NCBI RefSeq assembly: GCF_009192995.1
Contig: NZ_SDID01000006.1
Coordinates: forward strand, 83,820-147,819
Source of the DNA: Sulfurimonas indica
Lineage (GTDB): Bacteria; Campylobacterota; Campylobacteria; Campylobacterales; Sulfurimonadaceae
Reading direction: 5' to 3'
DNA: 64,000 bases
Numbering within the stretch: the stretch's first letter is position 1; each line of letters opens with the position of its first letter. The translations under genes were made by a program, and so were the position numbers. A model generated the notes under the pieces. That model did not search any database. It was not told the origin of the DNA and saw only the letters and a list, made by a program, of their open reading frames with translations. Positions 37,955 to 45,538 of the stretch are shown here, piece after piece.

Positions 37955-37960
37955 TATAAT
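37955..37960 (+). promoter_or_regulatory. Candidate -10 box upstream of nrdD
   Basis: TATAAT 97 bases before the nrdD start in the 280-bp divergent rpmJ-nrdD gap. No good -35 and no clear NrdR box or FNR box was found in the gap, so how nrdD is controlled is not evident. The rest of the gap is AT-rich without features I can name. Confidence 0.3.
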
Positions 37961-38056
37961 ATTCTCTTTTCAAAATGACACAAAAGTGACAAAAATTATT
38001 ATTGCCCCTTAACGCAACTTGCATTAAACTGCTGGTATCACTTTAGGAGTTAGCAA

Positions 38057-40207
38057 ATGGTTGAGTACATTTTAAAACGCGATGGCACTTACAAGCAGTT
38101 TCTTTCATACAAGATAGAAGATGCTATAAAAAAAGCCTTTGATAGTGAAAATGTTTCGTATGACGAAACTATCTTTATCAACGTTTTGGAAAAACTCGAC
38201 CATAAACGTGCTGTTGCAGTTGAAGACGTTCAGGATTTGATCGAGTATGAGCTGTATAAGGGTAGATATTTTGACGTAATGCGTTCCTTTATGATTTATC
38301 GTCATACGCATAAAATGCAGCGTGAAAACCTTTTGGATGATGACACTACCTACATCAACTCTACACAGACCATTGAGGAGTATATAAATGGAAGTGACTG
38401 GAGAATCAAAGCAAACTCAAACACAGGCTACTCCAATGCAGGACTTGTAAACAATACTGCGGGAAAAGTGATTGCAAATTATTGGCTAGATAAAATCTAC
38501 TCGAAAGAAGAAGGGTATGCGCATAGAAATGGGGACTATCACATACATGACTTAGACTGCCTCACGGGATACTGTGCAGGCTGGAGTCTGAGAGTTCTTC
38601 TTGATGAGGGATTTAACGGTGTGAGAGGAAGAGTTGAGAGCAGTGCTCCAAAGCACTTTAGAGAAGCTCTTGGACAAATGGCAAATTTTTTAGGAATTTT
38701 GCAAAGCGAATGGGCAGGAGCACAGGCCTTTTCCTCTTTTGACACCTATTTAGCACCTTATCTATTTAAAGACCAGCTCTCATATAAGGAGGTAAAGAAA
38801 AGTATTCGTAGTTTCATATATAACCTTAACGTTCCTGCACGATGGGGACAATCACCTTTTACAAACATCACAATCGATTGGAATGTGCCTTCAGACCTGA
38901 AAGATCAGATTCCGACAAGTAAGCAGAGACATCTCTTTGAAGATATAGATGATGCCACACTAAGATTCAAAGCACAAGAGAGAGGCGCTAACTCTCTCAC
39001 AGATATGACATACAAACATTTCCAAAAAGAGATGAATATGATAAACAAAGCTTACTATGAGGTTATGACAGAGGGGGATAAAACCGGCCAACCCTTTACA
39101 TTTCCTATACCTACCGTCAATATCACTGAAGATTTTGACTGGTATGGTGAAAATACTGACCTGCTGTTCGAAAATACAGCAAAAATTGGTTCTTCTTATT
39201 TTCAAAATTTCATAGGAAGCCAATACAAACGTGATGAAAACGGTAACTTAGTAGAAAATGAAGAGGCATACAAACCCGGACATGTTCGCAGTATGTGCTG
39301 TAGACTACAACTAGATTTAAGAGAACTTCTTAAACGTGGTGGTGGTCTATTTGGCAGTGCGGAGATGACAGGAAGCATCGGTGTTGTTACACTTAATATG
39401 GCACGACTTGGCTTTTTGCACAAAGGTAATAAAGAGAGCCTTTACGCAAAACTCGATGAGTTGATGGAACATGCAAAATCCACGCTGGAGAAAAAACGTG
39501 TTTTTATCCAAGAGATGTATGACAGAGGGCTTTTTCCTTACACAAAACGTTATCTTCCGGGATTTAAAAACCACTTCTCAACCATTGGAGTCAATGGTAT
39601 CAATGAGATGATAGTTAACTTTACAGATGGGCAAGAGAACATCACGACCATAAAAGGGATGGAGTTTGCCATAGAGATTTTAAATCATATGCGCTCACGC
39701 ATGGTAGAGTTTCAAGAAGCAACCGGAAACCTTTACAATCTTGAAGCAACACCTGCAGAGGGGACAACCTACAGATTTGCCAAAGAGGATAAAAAACGTT
39801 TTGGTGAAAAAATCATTCAAGCAGGTATGGATGAGAACATTTATTATACTAACTCATCGCAAATCCCTGTTGATTATACAAGTGACCCTTTTGAAGCATT
39901 GGAACTTCAAGATGAACTTCAGACAAAATACACAGGCGGGACAGTACTGCATCTCTATATGCAAGAAAAGGTCAGCTCAACAGAGGCCTGTCGTAAACTT
40001 GTCAAAAATGTCATCTCAAACTTCAGACTGCCATATATTACCATTACACCGCTCTTCTCCGTCTGTCCAAAACACGGATACATTGCAGGAGAGCATGAGT
40101 ACTGCCCAAAATGCGATGAAGAGCTTTTTGCAAAATATGCAAACATAGACCTAGAAGCAACAAAGTTGCGTGAGCCCCCTGCTGAAGGGAACCTAGCGTT
40201 AGCGTAG
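38057..40207 (+). CDS. nrdD: Anaerobic (class III) ribonucleoside-triphosphate reductase, body lacking the glycyl-radical domain
   Basis: Large catalytic chain, 716 residues, making dNTPs without oxygen. It has an N-terminal ATP-cone (about residues 1-90), the barrel with GYCAGWSL and RSMCCRLQLDL cysteines expected at the active site, and a C-terminal zinc-ribbon (CPKHGYIAGEHEYCPKC). In the family, a short tail bearing the glycyl radical (R-V-x-G-Y) follows the ribbon. Here the chain stops at TAG with the tail LREPPAEGNLALA, encoded partly by a repeat. The radical domain is the separate gene at 40286-40438, in the same frame but behind four stops. Confidence 0.95.
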   Translation: MVEYILKRDGTYKQFLSYKIEDAIKKAFDSENVSYDETIFINVLEKLDHKRAVAVEDVQDLIEYELYKGRYFDVMRSFMIYRHTHKMQRENLLDDDTTYINSTQTIEEYINGSDWRIKANSNTGYSNAGLVNNTAGKVIANYWLDKIYSKEEGYAHRNGDYHIHDLDCLTGYCAGWSLRVLLDEGFNGVRGRVESSAPKHFREALGQMANFLGILQSEWAGAQAFSSFDTYLAPYLFKDQLSYKEVKKSIRSFIYNLNVPARWGQSPFTNITIDWNVPSDLKDQIPTSKQRHLFEDIDDATLRFKAQERGANSLTDMTYKHFQKEMNMINKAYYEVMTEGDKTGQPFTFPIPTVNITEDFDWYGENTDLLFENTAKIGSSYFQNFIGSQYKRDENGNLVENEEAYKPGHVRSMCCRLQLDLRELLKRGGGLFGSAEMTGSIGVVTLNMARLGFLHKGNKESLYAKLDELMEHAKSTLEKKRVFIQEMYDRGLFPYTKRYLPGFKNHFSTIGVNGINEMIVNFTDGQENITTIKGMEFAIEILNHMRSRMVEFQEATGNLYNLEATPAEGTTYRFAKEDKKRFGEKIIQAGMDENIYYTNSSQIPVDYTSDPFEALELQDELQTKYTGGTVLHLYMQEKVSSTEACRKLVKNVISNFRLPYITITPLFSVCPKHGYIAGEHEYCPKCDEELFAKYANIDLEATKLREPPAEGNLALA

Positions 40208-40260
40208 ATGACAGGATTACTTCTGGCATCGTACAAAATAAATGAAAAGTAGCTTCATTT
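40157..40260 (+). repeat. Hairpin-rich repeat at the nrdD break
   Basis: In order: hairpin GCAAC-AAA-GTTGC (40157-40169); hairpin CCCT-gctga-AGGG (40177-40189); linker AGCGTTAGCGTA; hairpin GATG-CAGGA/TTCTG-CATC (40207-40230); hairpin AAATGAA/TTCATTT near 40241-40261. The middle two hairpins and linker match the copy at 18341-18397 with compensatory changes. The copy encodes the last nrdD codons and its TAG stop. Confidence 0.6.
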
Positions 40261-40285
40261 TATGAAATAAAATTAAGGAGATATC

Positions 40286-40438
40286 ATGAGCAAAGAAGAA
40301 ATATTGATGTTGCTTGAAAGCAAAAGACAAAAATGTATTGTTTATACCCGTGTGATGGGATACCATAGACCTGTTGAGAGCTTTAATATAGGAAAAACAG
40401 GTGAGCATAAACAAAGAGTGCAGTTTAGAGAACGATAA
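40286..40438 (+). CDS. Stand-alone NrdD glycyl-radical domain
   Basis: A 50-residue gene, too short for most gene finders. Residues 13-50 (KRQKCIVYTRVMGYHRPVES, then FNIGKTGEHKQRVQF) match the C-terminal glycyl-radical tail of NrdD enzymes (family pattern C-x-V-Y-x-R-V-x-G-Y-x-R-P-V...FN-x-GK). The predicted radical residue is Gly25. It has its own AAGGAG 6 bases before the ATG. nrdG starts inside it (38-base overlap). It presumably docks onto the 716-residue NrdD body, as GrcA does on damaged pyruvate formate-lyase; that docking is inferred. Confidence 0.88.
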   Translation: MSKEEILMLLESKRQKCIVYTRVMGYHRPVESFNIGKTGEHKQRVQFRER

Positions 40439-41102
40439 AGTCATCTATGACATAACAAAGTTCACGCATCTTGACTATCCAGACCATTTAGCTGCCATTA
40501 TCTGGTTTAGCGGATGCAATATGCATTGTGACTACTGCTATAACAAAGAGATAGTCTTTGCAAAGAATGGCTCCATTACGATGCAAGAGGCTCTTGACTT
40601 TTTACAGACAAGAGTCTCGCTTTTAGATGGCGTTGTGCTCTCAGGTGGTGAAGCAACTGCTTATGATTTAGTAGAGTTTTGTCAAAAGATAAAAAAGATG
40701 GGCTTTACCATCAAACTAGATACTAATGGGACCTATTTTGACAACTTCAAAGAGCTTCTTGAGCTAAAACTTCTTGATTATGTTGCTCTTGATTATAAAG
40801 CACCAAAAGAAAAGTTCACCCAAATAACCCACTCACGCAAATATCATGAATTTTCCAAAACTCTTGATTTATTACTTGCATCAAATATAGACTTTGAAGT
40901 ACGGACAACACTTCATGCAGACCTTTTAACTCCTGCAGATATCAACCTCATCATCAGTGACTTAGAACAGAGAGGCTATAGTAAAACATACTATATTCAA
41001 GAGTTTTTAGAAACAAAAGAGAACATTGCAGATATAGGCAAACCAGAGCTAGAATTTAATAAAAAAGCAATTAAAAGCAGACTGAATATCATCTGGAGAT
41101 AA
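40401..41102 (+). CDS. nrdG: Anaerobic ribonucleotide reductase activating protein (radical SAM)
   Basis: Radical SAM activase, 233 residues, that generates the glycyl radical on NrdD. It has the [4Fe-4S] motif CNMHCDYC (about residues 38-45) preceded by WFSG, and GGEA as SAM-binding motif. The GTG start at 40401 has AGGA 7 bases upstream and lies inside the radical-domain gene, so the two are translationally coupled. That coupling fits its substrate being the small peptide. Confidence 0.92.
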   Translation: MSINKECSLENDKVIYDITKFTHLDYPDHLAAIIWFSGCNMHCDYCYNKEIVFAKNGSITMQEALDFLQTRVSLLDGVVLSGGEATAYDLVEFCQKIKKMGFTIKLDTNGTYFDNFKELLELKLLDYVALDYKAPKEKFTQITHSRKYHEFSKTLDLLLASNIDFEVRTTLHADLLTPADINLIISDLEQRGYSKTYYIQEFLETKENIADIGKPELEFNKKAIKSRLNIIWR

Positions 41103-41114
41103 AAGTTTTATTTC

Positions 41115-41156
41115 TTGATATATATCAATATTTCTTTGGAAGAAATCGGTTATTAT
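41115..41156 (+). promoter_or_regulatory. FNR/CRP-type box in a class II promoter
   Basis: TTGATATATATCAA (41115-41128) is a perfect TTGAT-N4-ATCAA FNR-type palindrome. TATTAT at 41151-41156 lies exactly 32 bp from its centre, which puts the box at -41.5 and the transcript start near 41163. This is the geometry of activation by an FNR-family regulator, so the downstream gene is predicted to be induced at low oxygen or by nitrosative stress. Confidence 0.75.
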
Positions 41157-41224
41157 TCCGCTGAAACTTAAATCGGACAAATTTTGTCTTATTTAAAAAA
41201 TCTAAACCTTTCAAGGATAAAACT

Positions 41225-41365
41225 ATGACAAAAATTTTATTAGCATTAACTTTCGCATTCGTTGCAGCACAGGCTGAAAATATCGTTCACTATGATACAA
41301 AACCAGTAAAAAAGCCAGCTATTTCTAAACCGAATCATCCTGGTACTGATCTTTATACAAAATAA
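41225..41365 (+). CDS. Small secreted peptide, unknown function
   Basis: A 46-residue gene with a clear signal peptide (MTKILLALTFAFVAAQA, cleavage before ENIVHYD). The 29-residue mature part is Lys/Pro-rich (DTKPVKKPAISKPNHPGTDL). AAGGATAAAACT precedes the ATG. It stands alone behind an FNR-type promoter and ahead of a hairpin terminator. I do not recognise a family. One Tyr and two His residues could bind metal, but this is speculation. Confidence 0.7.
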   Translation: MTKILLALTFAFVAAQAENIVHYDTKPVKKPAISKPNHPGTDLYTK

Positions 41366-41374
41366 TTTCTAATT

Positions 41375-42061
41375 TTAGGCTATCACTATCTGATAGCCTT
41401 CTGATTTTATATTTTTAATCAACTCTTTGGATGTTTTCGCTCGAAATCTTCGAATGAAGGTTCTGAGTCTGTCATCACTCACTTCATCTTCCCAAAGTGA
41501 TTTTTTAATAATTGCATCACTGACAACATATATCTCTTTTTCATAATACTCCAAGAGTAATTCCAAAAACTGCTTCTCTTTTTTGCTCAGTGGCACATAT
41601 CTGTTCTTTTTATAGAGTGTTTTTTTCGTTTTGTTGTAGATATATGCATCACGTAGCTCTATCTCACGCATACCAAAATGCTTTTCCAATGAGATAATGT
41701 ACTCCAAAAGCTCATCGGGATCAAAGGGCTTGATGAGATACTTCACAACCCCAACATCGATGGCATTTAAAAGTTTCTCTGTCTCACTAAAAGCACTTAA
41801 GATGATGATGGGTACACTGCTCTCAATCGCTTTTATCTCTTTTGCCATCTCTAAACCACTCTTTTTAGGCATATTGATATCTGTAATAACAATATCAGGT
41901 GTTATTTTTTTAAAAAGTTCAAGCCCCTCTTGTCCATCATTTGCAACATAAAATTTAAAAAAATTATCACCAATAGCATTCTTTAAGAGTTTTGAGAGAT
42001 TTGTTTCATCTTCAACAAGTAAAACACGCAGAGTCTTTAAAAACTTATTTTTCATTTTCAC
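41375..42061 (-). CDS. Response regulator, OmpR-like
   Basis: A 228-residue two-component output protein. The receiver domain has the acidic pair (LLVEDE), phospho-acceptor D61 (DIVITDINMP) and Lys (YLIKPF). The C-terminal 100 residues are a winged-helix DNA-binding domain (LSKKEKQFLELLLEYYEKEI, RTFIRRFRAK). It overlaps the kinase gene by 17 bases; the pair is one operon. Target genes unknown. Confidence 0.9.
   Translation of the reverse strand: MKMKNKFLKTLRVLLVEDETNLSKLLKNAIGDNFFKFYVANDGQEGLELFKKITPDIVITDINMPKKSGLEMAKEIKAIESSVPIIILSAFSETEKLLNAIDVGVVKYLIKPFDPDELLEYIISLEKHFGMREIELRDAYIYNKTKKTLYKKNRYVPLSKKEKQFLELLLEYYEKEIYVVSDAIIKKSLWEDEVSDDRLRTFIRRFRAKTSKELIKNIKSEGYQIVIA
41378..41398 (+). terminator. 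Hairpin terminator between convergent genes
   Basis: GGCTATCA-ctatc-TGATAGCC, a perfect 8-bp stem followed by TTCTGATTTTAT on the plus strand. It overlaps the last codons of the convergent response regulator gene and ends the small-peptide transcript. Confidence 0.6.
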
Positions 42062-43259
42062 TCTCTAGCGGTATCTTGATAGTGAAGCGTGTTGTCCCTT
42101 TTTTAGAGCTCACATCCAAAGAGCCGTTAAACCCTTTTTCACATATCATCTTGGACATAAAGAGCCCCAGACCTGTTCCCTGTGAAGTGTGCTTTGTTGT
42201 AAAATAGGGCTCAAATATCTTATAACGCTCTTTTTCTTTGATACCTCCTGCATTATCCTCGACGATAATGAGAGCATTTCCATTCTCTTTAGAGACTTCG
42301 ATTTTTATCTCACGAATAAGCACTCCGTTTTCTACAAAAGCATCTCGAGAGTTTTTCAGCAGATTTATTATAACTTGTGTAAACTCATTCGTAATACCCA
42401 AAACACTCACATCTTCATAACTTGTCTTTACTTGAATCATATCTTTTTTAAGAACCCTTTTTAAGATATGGAGTGCCTCTTCTATACTCTCACGCAGCAT
42501 AAAGTGCTGTTTTCCTTTATCTGGCTTAAAGAAGTTGGAAAAGTCTTCTATTGTATTGGACATGTTTTTTATCAGTGCCTTACTTTCATCATAAAGCATC
42601 TCCACTTCACCAATATCTTGATTGAATGCTGCTTTTTTGAGAGAAAAGAGTGTTAAGTTAAGCTCTGTAAGCGGTTGTCTCCATTGATGGGCAATATTTG
42701 CGAGCATCTCACCCAAAGAGGCAAAACGTGATTGCCAGAACATCACCTTTTGCTTCTCTTCATTCTTTTTTATCTCCTCTTGAACACGCATCTCCAGGGT
42801 CTCATTCAACTCTTTTAACTCTTTTGTCTTTGCTTCTACTCTCTTTTCAAGATCGATATTGAGAACTTCAAGTTCTCTCTCTTTTTTCTCCAAAGAGTGC
42901 TTGTAAAATATCTCTTGTGTTACATCATAACGAATGGCGATAAACTCTTCAATCTCGCCTTTTTCATTTAAAATAGGGATTACTGTAGTATTTACATAAA
43001 AAGTGGAACCATTTTTTGCCCTGTTTTTTACAGTGCTTTTGTAGATCTTTTTGGCTTTGATCGTCTGCCAAAGGAGTTTGAACTTCGAAGCGGGGACATC
43101 GGGGTGTCTTACGATATTGTGGTTTTTACCAAGAAGCTCCTCTTTTGAATAGCCCGAAATTTTGCAAAACTCATCATTGACAAAAGTGATGATGCCGTTC
43201 ACATCGGTTTTAGATACAATATTACTGTTTTCTATAGCCTCTTGATACTGTTGTAACAT
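42045..43259 (-). CDS. Cytoplasmic PAS-domain sensor histidine kinase
   Basis: A 404-residue kinase with no transmembrane segment, so it senses an internal signal. The PAS domain (about 10-115; SNIVSKTDVNGIITFVND, FCKISGYSKEEL) resembles aerotaxis-type PAS domains. A coiled coil follows (about 120-175), then the phospho-acceptor region IAHQWRQPL, N-box NLLKNSRDA, DNAGG, FEPYFTTK and GTGLGL of the ATPase. The ATG at 43259 abuts the left arm of a 268-bp inverted-repeat element, and its ribosome-binding site (GGGAAGG) lies inside that arm. Confidence 0.92.
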   Translation of the reverse strand: MLQQYQEAIENSNIVSKTDVNGIITFVNDEFCKISGYSKEELLGKNHNIVRHPDVPASKFKLLWQTIKAKKIYKSTVKNRAKNGSTFYVNTTVIPILNEKGEIEEFIAIRYDVTQEIFYKHSLEKKERELEVLNIDLEKRVEAKTKELKELNETLEMRVQEEIKKNEEKQKVMFWQSRFASLGEMLANIAHQWRQPLTELNLTLFSLKKAAFNQDIGEVEMLYDESKALIKNMSNTIEDFSNFFKPDKGKQHFMLRESIEEALHILKRVLKKDMIQVKTSYEDVSVLGITNEFTQVIINLLKNSRDAFVENGVLIREIKIEVSKENGNALIIVEDNAGGIKEKERYKIFEPYFTTKHTSQGTGLGLFMSKMICEKGFNGSLDVSSKKGTTRFTIKIPLESENEK

Positions 43260-43526
43260 AAGTACCTTCCCATAAATAACCCCAACTTCAGCAAAAAAGC
43301 AAATAGCTCTAGTGCTAGGCAGATTTCTGCAGGACTAACAAGTTAATCCAAAGGAATCTAACGACACAATAGGGCTATTTGCTTTTTGCCCGAAGGGAAG
43401 TTTAAAAAGAAGGCTATTGCTTCGTTAAAAACACTTGAAGCTACTAGTAGCTCCTACGTATTTTTGCCTCACATTAGTCCTCTTTTTAAGCTTCTGAAAT
43501 TGAGGTTATTTATGGGAAGGTACTTA
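43259..43526. repeat. Inverted-repeat noncoding element, copy 1
   Basis: Arms at 43259-43291 and 43494-43526 form a 33-bp inverted repeat with three mismatches (22 consecutive perfect pairs). The 202-bp interior has an inverted pair GCAAATAGC/GCTATTTGC and, on the plus strand, GGCAGAT, ATCTAACG, TGCCCGAAGGGAAGTTTAA and TTTTTGCCTCACATTAGTCC. These have counterparts in the same order in the element at 51143-51413. No credible ORF lies inside. It fills the gap between the histidine kinase and the zinc-ribbon gene. Confidence 0.75.
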
Positions 43527-43544
43527 AAATTAATTTTACCCAAA

Positions 43545-43889
43545 TTAATCCCAAATTATGCTTACTCCGTACTCTTGGTTAAGGATTGCAGTTTTTGTAT
43601 AGTTAATCTTTTTACCATACTTTTTACTGACCAGCTCAACTTCAAGCTCTCCTTCACTCAAAAGAGAGCGTACCTCCTTGTAAGAAAGCCACTTTCCATA
43701 ACGTGAGAGTGTATTTTGCCATATTCTAAAGTCACAAGTTGCATCCTGCGTGAGCTCATACATCTCACCATCCTCACTCATCCAGTGCGCATTCGAGCAG
43801 GCATAGAATTTTACCTTCTTCCCTCGTACTTCTTTGTCACGTACCTCTATCAAGCCATCTTCACAGTAAGGACACTTTCCTAAAGTCAT
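43545..43889 (-). CDS. Zinc-ribbon protein, unknown function
   Basis: A 114-residue cytoplasmic protein. CPYC (residues 6-9) and a later CSNAHW suggest a topoisomerase-like zinc ribbon at the N-terminus, and the rest (FRIWQNTLSRYGKWLSYKEVR) is basic and helical. No function can be assigned. Its end lies 18 bases beyond the 43259-43526 element. Confidence 0.6.
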   Translation of the reverse strand: MTLGKCPYCEDGLIEVRDKEVRGKKVKFYACSNAHWMSEDGEMYELTQDATCDFRIWQNTLSRYGKWLSYKEVRSLLSEGELEVELVSKKYGKKINYTKTAILNQEYGVSIIWD

Positions 43890-43972
43890 ATCACCTTCCT
43901 ACCATTCAAAATAATTCAAATAGTAGTGTAAAAAACTTCACTCACTAAAAAATCTTACAATTTGCAATAAAT

Positions 43973-44281
43973 TTAGCTTGCTTCAAAAATGCTTTTTGAT
44001 TTAAAATAGAGTACTCCCATATAAAGTACACTAAAACCAAACTGTGCGAAATCATCGCCTTTGGAAAAGTAATAGTAATCGATAAAAAGAAGAATAATCA
44101 TCAGAAGTAGAGTAAGTACTGAAAGTATCAAAGTCATAAAAGCAAAGGTCTCATCAAAGAAGTATAAAAAGACTATCAAAAATCCTAAAACAGCAGGAAT
44201 ATAATGTGAAGTTGTGAACCAGTACAAAGCAGCACAGATAAGAACCAAAAAATTTAAAAAGAGTTTCTCCCCGTCCCACAT
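43973..44281 (-). CDS. Small integral membrane protein
   Basis: 102 residues with about four hydrophobic helices (FLNFLVLICAALYWF, YIPAVLGFLIVFLYFF, FMTLILSVLTLLLMIILLF, FAQFGFSVLYMGVLYF). No motif recognised. AGGAGTAAGG precedes the ATG. It is divergent from the Crp/Fnr gene with only 34 bp between starts. Confidence 0.65.
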   Translation of the reverse strand: MWDGEKLFLNFLVLICAALYWFTTSHYIPAVLGFLIVFLYFFDETFAFMTLILSVLTLLLMIILLFIDYYYFSKGDDFAQFGFSVLYMGVLYFKSKSIFEAS

Positions 44282-44300
44282 ATCCTTACTCCTCGACTTA

Positions 44301-44316
44301 TGTTACAATTATAGCA
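44301..44316. promoter_or_regulatory. Overlapping divergent extended -10 promoters
   Basis: Plus strand TGTTACAAT (44301-44309) and minus strand TGCTATAAT (44308-44316) are both extended -10 elements and share 2 bp. The plus promoter puts +1 on the A of the Crp/Fnr ATG (44316). The minus one gives a 20-base leader with a good ribosome-binding site for the membrane protein. Confidence 0.55.
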
Positions 44317-44999
44317 TGCAAAACAATCCAAAACAATTAGACCTGCTTAACAACACAACACAAACTTTTGAAAATGAGTTTTATAAATATGCAAAACCTT
44401 TAGAGTTTGAAAAAGGTGCCTCTCCATTTTTCCCTGATGATTTGATGGAGTATTTTTACATCGTTGTTGATGGCAGAATAAAAACCTATCAAATTAATTT
44501 TGAGACCAACAAAGAACAGACCATTTTCATCTATAAACGCGGAGATATGTTTGATATTATCACTCTGCTTGACAACAAACCACATGATGTTATCTATGAG
44601 GTGTTAGAAGATTGTAAAGTACTACAGTTGCCAATTAAGAGGGTTCGTTACTGGCTTGAGAACGACCACACCTTCAATAAAAAGTTTTTCCCTTATCTTG
44701 CTGCTCAAATGCGCCATACTGAAGAGTTGGCAACCGACTTATCACTTTATGATACAAAAGACAGACTTATTAATCTGCTTGTGGACAATCTCAATCCAAA
44801 CAAACGTTTTAAATACAATCTCCTACATAATCTCTCCAACTCAGAGATTGCAAAACTTCTAGGAACTGTGCGTCATGTCGTTGAGCGTACACTCAAACAG
44901 CTTAAAGCTGATAAGCTCATCGAAACCAGCCGACGCAACATCAAAATCACAAATTTTAAAAAACTGCAAGAAAAAGCCTCCCAAATGCTACTTAAGTAG
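44316..44999 (+). CDS. Crp/Fnr-family transcriptional regulator
   Basis: 227 residues. The N-terminal cyclic-nucleotide-binding-like barrel (YFYIVVDGRIKTYQI, YKRGDMFDIITLL) is followed by a dimer helix and a C-terminal HTH (LSNSEIAKLLGTVRHVVERTLKQL). It has a single Cys, so it is not an Fe-S FNR; it fits the group sensing NO, haem or redox signals. The recognition helix has His where FNR has Glu, so it may not bind the TTGAT box at 41115. The ATG at 44316 lacks a ribosome-binding site; the upstream in-frame ATG at 44214 lies inside the divergent gene. Confidence 0.85.
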   Translation: MQNNPKQLDLLNNTTQTFENEFYKYAKPLEFEKGASPFFPDDLMEYFYIVVDGRIKTYQINFETNKEQTIFIYKRGDMFDIITLLDNKPHDVIYEVLEDCKVLQLPIKRVRYWLENDHTFNKKFFPYLAAQMRHTEELATDLSLYDTKDRLINLLVDNLNPNKRFKYNLLHNLSNSEIAKLLGTVRHVVERTLKQLKADKLIETSRRNIKITNFKKLQEKASQMLLK

Positions 45000-45038
45000 C
45001 AAAACTCCTTTATAAAATATTTTATTATTTCACTAGAT

Positions 45039-45065
45039 TTAGTCCAAGAGACTAAGAGATACAAT
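45039..45065 (+). promoter_or_regulatory. Hsp20 promoter with inverted repeat
   Basis: An inverted repeat TTAGTC-N5-GACTAA (45039-45055) lies just upstream of a -10-like TACAAT (45060-45065). It could be a heat-shock repressor operator. It does not match the CIRCE or HAIR consensus. Confidence 0.4.
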
Positions 45066-45080
45066 TTTAAGGAGTATATC

Positions 45081-45518
45081 ATGGTAGTAACAAGATATAG
45101 AAGTCCATACCAAACAACAAGAGAAAGATTTGATCTATTTAATGAATTTTTTAAACAATTTGAAGAACAAGAATCAAATGAAGTTTTTGATTTTACTCCG
45201 GCAGTAAATACACGTGAAGGTGATGATGCCTACTACATCGATGTTGACCTGCCAGGGGTAAAAAAAGAGGATGTTGAGATCAGTGTTGATAAAAATGTTC
45301 TCACTATCAAAGGTAAGCGTGAAACACGCGAAGAGGTAAAAGAGGAAGATTACTACAGAGTTGAGAGCTCTTATGGTACATTCTCAAGAAGCTTCACACT
45401 GCCGGAGAAAGTCGATGTAGAAAAGATTGAGGCAAAAAGTGAAGATGGTGTGCTTGAGATTATCATTCCAAAACTCAAAGTCGTTAAAGAGAGTACGAAA
45501 AAAATCGAGATTAAATAA
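45081..45518 (+). CDS. Small heat-shock protein, Hsp20/alpha-crystallin family (1)
   Basis: 145 residues, cytoplasmic ATP-independent holdase. The alpha-crystallin domain (about 45-135) has the VDLPGVKKEDVEISVDKNVL and GVLEIIIPK signatures, and the C-terminal ends KKIEIK with an I-x-I-type motif. A strong AAGGAG precedes the ATG. First of three tandem Hsp20 genes. Confidence 0.93.
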   Translation: MVVTRYRSPYQTTRERFDLFNEFFKQFEEQESNEVFDFTPAVNTREGDDAYYIDVDLPGVKKEDVEISVDKNVLTIKGKRETREEVKEEDYYRVESSYGTFSRSFTLPEKVDVEKIEAKSEDGVLEIIIPKLKVVKESTKKIEIK

Positions 45519-45538
45519 TAAATTTTAGGAGGTGCTTT

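Noticed and set aside
38057..40438. nrdD as a plain frameshift or pseudogene
   Set aside because: Both parts are in the same frame, the small part has its own strong ribosome-binding site, and nrdG is coupled to it; a sequencing error cannot explain four separate stops.
43292..43493. Inverted-repeat interiors as integron attC sites
   Set aside because: ATCTAAC fits the attC inverse core (RYYYAAC), but no matching GTTRRRY partner at the right distance is found and no integrase gene is near.
43386..43706. ORF of 106 codons on the plus strand
   Set aside because: It runs through the inverted-repeat element and is antisense to the zinc-ribbon gene; no ribosome-binding site or recognisable domain.
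44214..44315. 34-residue N-terminal extension of the Crp/Fnr protein
   Set aside because: It lies inside the divergent membrane-protein gene and upstream of the likely promoter.
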